NCBI RefSeq assembly: GCF_949628265.1
Contig: NC_088787.1
Span: 8,422,501 to 8,486,500, forward strand
Direction of reading: 5' to 3'
From: Cloeon dipterum
Lineage: Eukaryota > Arthropoda > Insecta > Ephemeroptera > Baetidae
DNA length: 64,000 bases
Shown: positions 62,539 to 64,000 of the stretch, one piece after another
Layout: the number at the start of each line of letters is the position of its first letter
Numbering within the stretch: the stretch's first letter is position 1
Notes under the pieces: model-generated
Databases searched by the model: none
The model's input: the letters and a program-made list of their open reading frames with translations, nothing else
Told to the model about the DNA's origin: nothing
Translations under genes and position numbers: made by a program

Positions 62539-62952
62539 TTAAAAAGGATTGATACTGCAAAAGCCTGGAAAATCCTCGTTGCCAATGCATGAAATCATCC
62601 CTTAGGATTCAGTCAAGCCAAAATTGACCTGTAAATTTTTGAGAAAAATGGCTGCAAAGTTAGCACATGCTTTTCAAACTGTCTCTTTACTTGAAATCTG
62701 ATTTTATTTCCAAACAAAGAGTTTCTCCAAAAAAGTGTCACATACTGTTGAACAGATCTCGACGAGAGGAATCGAAATCTGCCAAGAAAATTCTGTCGAG
62801 CGCTAGAAATTTTGGAGAAACTTCGGAAAATTTGAATTTTTACTCTGGCAAGGTCCTTTTTTTATTAAAACAAAATGTTTATCAATCAACTGCATATAAC
62901 ATTCAACAATTAAAATTATTTTCAATTGTCGCCCTATATCAATCCTCTTTAA
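62539..62952 (-). mobile_element. TTAA-type MITE upstream of the SAM exon
   Basis: TTAA at 62539-62542 followed by AAAGGATTGATACTG, and CAATCCTCT before TTAA at 62949-62952. Same family as 31,232-31,704. Confidence 0.75.
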
Positions 62953-64000
62953 GTTTGATCTGAATTAATTCAAGAGTTCATTTTCTCCTCCCTTGAACCG
63001 ATAAAAAAAGATTTAATCTCACACTAAAATCTTGAATGTACTTGATCGAGTGTATAATAGAAAAGGGTAAAGTTTGTCTCTTATTCGTCCCGTTTAGTGA
63101 GCAGCACCGACGTGAGACGTGAGCAATGAAGCAAAAAGTACATATATAGACAGAGAGAGGCTTTTGCAATAAGAGCAGCAGCGCCTGTTGCTCCATCCCG
63201 GTCTCTCTGGCTACAAAAGGGCGGCGAATAAACGTGGTGCGTGCGTGCGGCTGCTTTTCCCTGCGGACGCACGTTTCACCACAGGCGTTTCTACACGGAT
63301 CGATTTCGCGTGGAGTGCAAATAAATCGCCGGCGCTATTTGAATTTTGCTGAAAAAAAAAAAAAAAAAAAAATACCAGCAGCCTTGATTGAAGTTCAACC
63401 GCGAGGCGACAATGCAGCTTTTACCGCGAACGCAAACAATGGAGAGGGAACAATGACCAGCCGGCCTGCGAACGAATCCAAATATAAACTCTCTCTCTTT
63501 CCATTCATTCAGTTCCTCGATATAACAGCTGCACATTCGGACGCACGCGGCCTGTCGGAAAAGGAATTGGCCCAAGGAAGGAATAAATAGCACTGCTGGG
63601 AATTGAGAATAAAAAGCAGGTGCGAAATACCCGCTGAACAGAATGAACCTTCGAAATTAAACCGGAAACTAGGAAGCCCTGGATGCACGCGCCTCGCCAC
63701 TTGAATGAGGAAAATCGGTATCGTCATTCATGAGTTGGATCTAATTTTGAAGGTGAGAGATGAATTTGCGTATAAAAGAGTGGCTTTTTGTGACGGAACA
63801 AATATCTAGCTGCCTGAAGCAGTGTGGAAAATGTATTAAATGGAAAATCTCTACATTAATTAAATTTTTTCCCAGTTAATCAATTTGGGCTCGATATAAA
63901 TTTAATAAATAAAGGAAATTTGTGTTTTTAAAACTCTAAATTTAAATTTTAAGATGCTTGTAGGTACGTCTAGAGCCAGTTAACTCTTTTTGATTTATTT
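62953..64000. other. Upstream part of the RhoGAP locus, no exon recognised
   Basis: A GC-richer block at 63,080-63,720 could hold a leader exon, but no frame ends one base into a codon at a good donor as the SAM exon requires. Confidence 0.4.
63352..63372. repeat. A21 homopolymer
   Basis: A run of 21 A inside otherwise mixed sequence. There is no gene-like sequence upstream to suggest a retroposed transcript. Confidence 0.8.

Overview
The window looks like a piece of an animal nuclear genome, most likely an insect or other arthropod. The genes are split by short GT-AG introns, AT-rich DNA alternates with compact GC-rich islands, there are many short non-autonomous DNA transposons (MITEs), and the recognisable proteins are metazoan: an ERI1-type exoribonuclease, microcephalin, and a DLC1/crossveinless-c RhoGAP. 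I see no bacterial features, tRNA, rRNA or CRISPR array.

Layout. Positions 1-29,100 are almost entirely non-coding. GC-rich islands (about 3.2, 5.3, 7.5, 9.3, 11.5, 13, 15, 17.5, 19, 20.5, 23, 25 and 27.8 kb) alternate with AT-rich stretches peppered with MITEs. The one coding signal there is a minus-strand first exon at 20,279-20,379 with a signal peptide and a clean GTGAGT donor, so much of the left part may be the first intron of a secreted or membrane protein gene that continues leftward. At 29,218-30,892 (minus) is a complete six-exon ERI1 gene. From about 31,416 to 47,918 a unit of roughly 5.2-5.8 kb is repeated three times on the plus strand. Each unit carries a promoter region, a 5' UTR exon and seven exons of microcephalin (MCPH1). 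The last BRCT exon exists only once, at 48,845-49,153, and fits copy 3. Tail to tail with it, at 50,254-61,527 (minus), lie 14 exons of a crossveinless-c/DLC-family gene (SAM, RhoGAP, START); its 5' end is not identified.

Main discovery. In MCPH1 copies 1 and 2 the splice donor that should lead to the final BRCT exon has changed from GT to TT (36,202 and the matching place in copy 2). Both copies therefore read through the old intron and end after the same 52-codon tail, giving predicted 444-residue proteins with the N-terminal BRCT and one C-terminal BRCT. Copy 3 keeps the GTGAGT donor and predicts a 502-residue full protein. The matching stretch of copy 3's intron is open for the same length with many substitutions and no indel, which suggests the alternative tail may itself be used. 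The duplication breakpoint lies inside a MITE, and both internal junctions have the same sequence.

Mobile DNA. At least four MITE families are visible: a CAGCGGGGGCC-ended hAT-like family with 8-bp target duplications; a CAGGGTTCGC-ended hAT-like family; a TTAA-flanked family with AGAGGAATGAT-like ends, to which the duplication breakpoint belongs; and a palindromic family with CACCAGTTG ends. There are also a 162-bp TTAA-flanked palindrome in an ERI1 intron, an inverted pair around a GC island at 12.4-13.9 kb, and a 364-bp insertion, possibly a solo LTR, in an intron of MCPH1 copy 2. The genes have no obvious common pathway. ERI1 acts on RNA, MCPH1 in chromosome condensation and DNA damage signalling, and the RhoGAP in actin and junction control.
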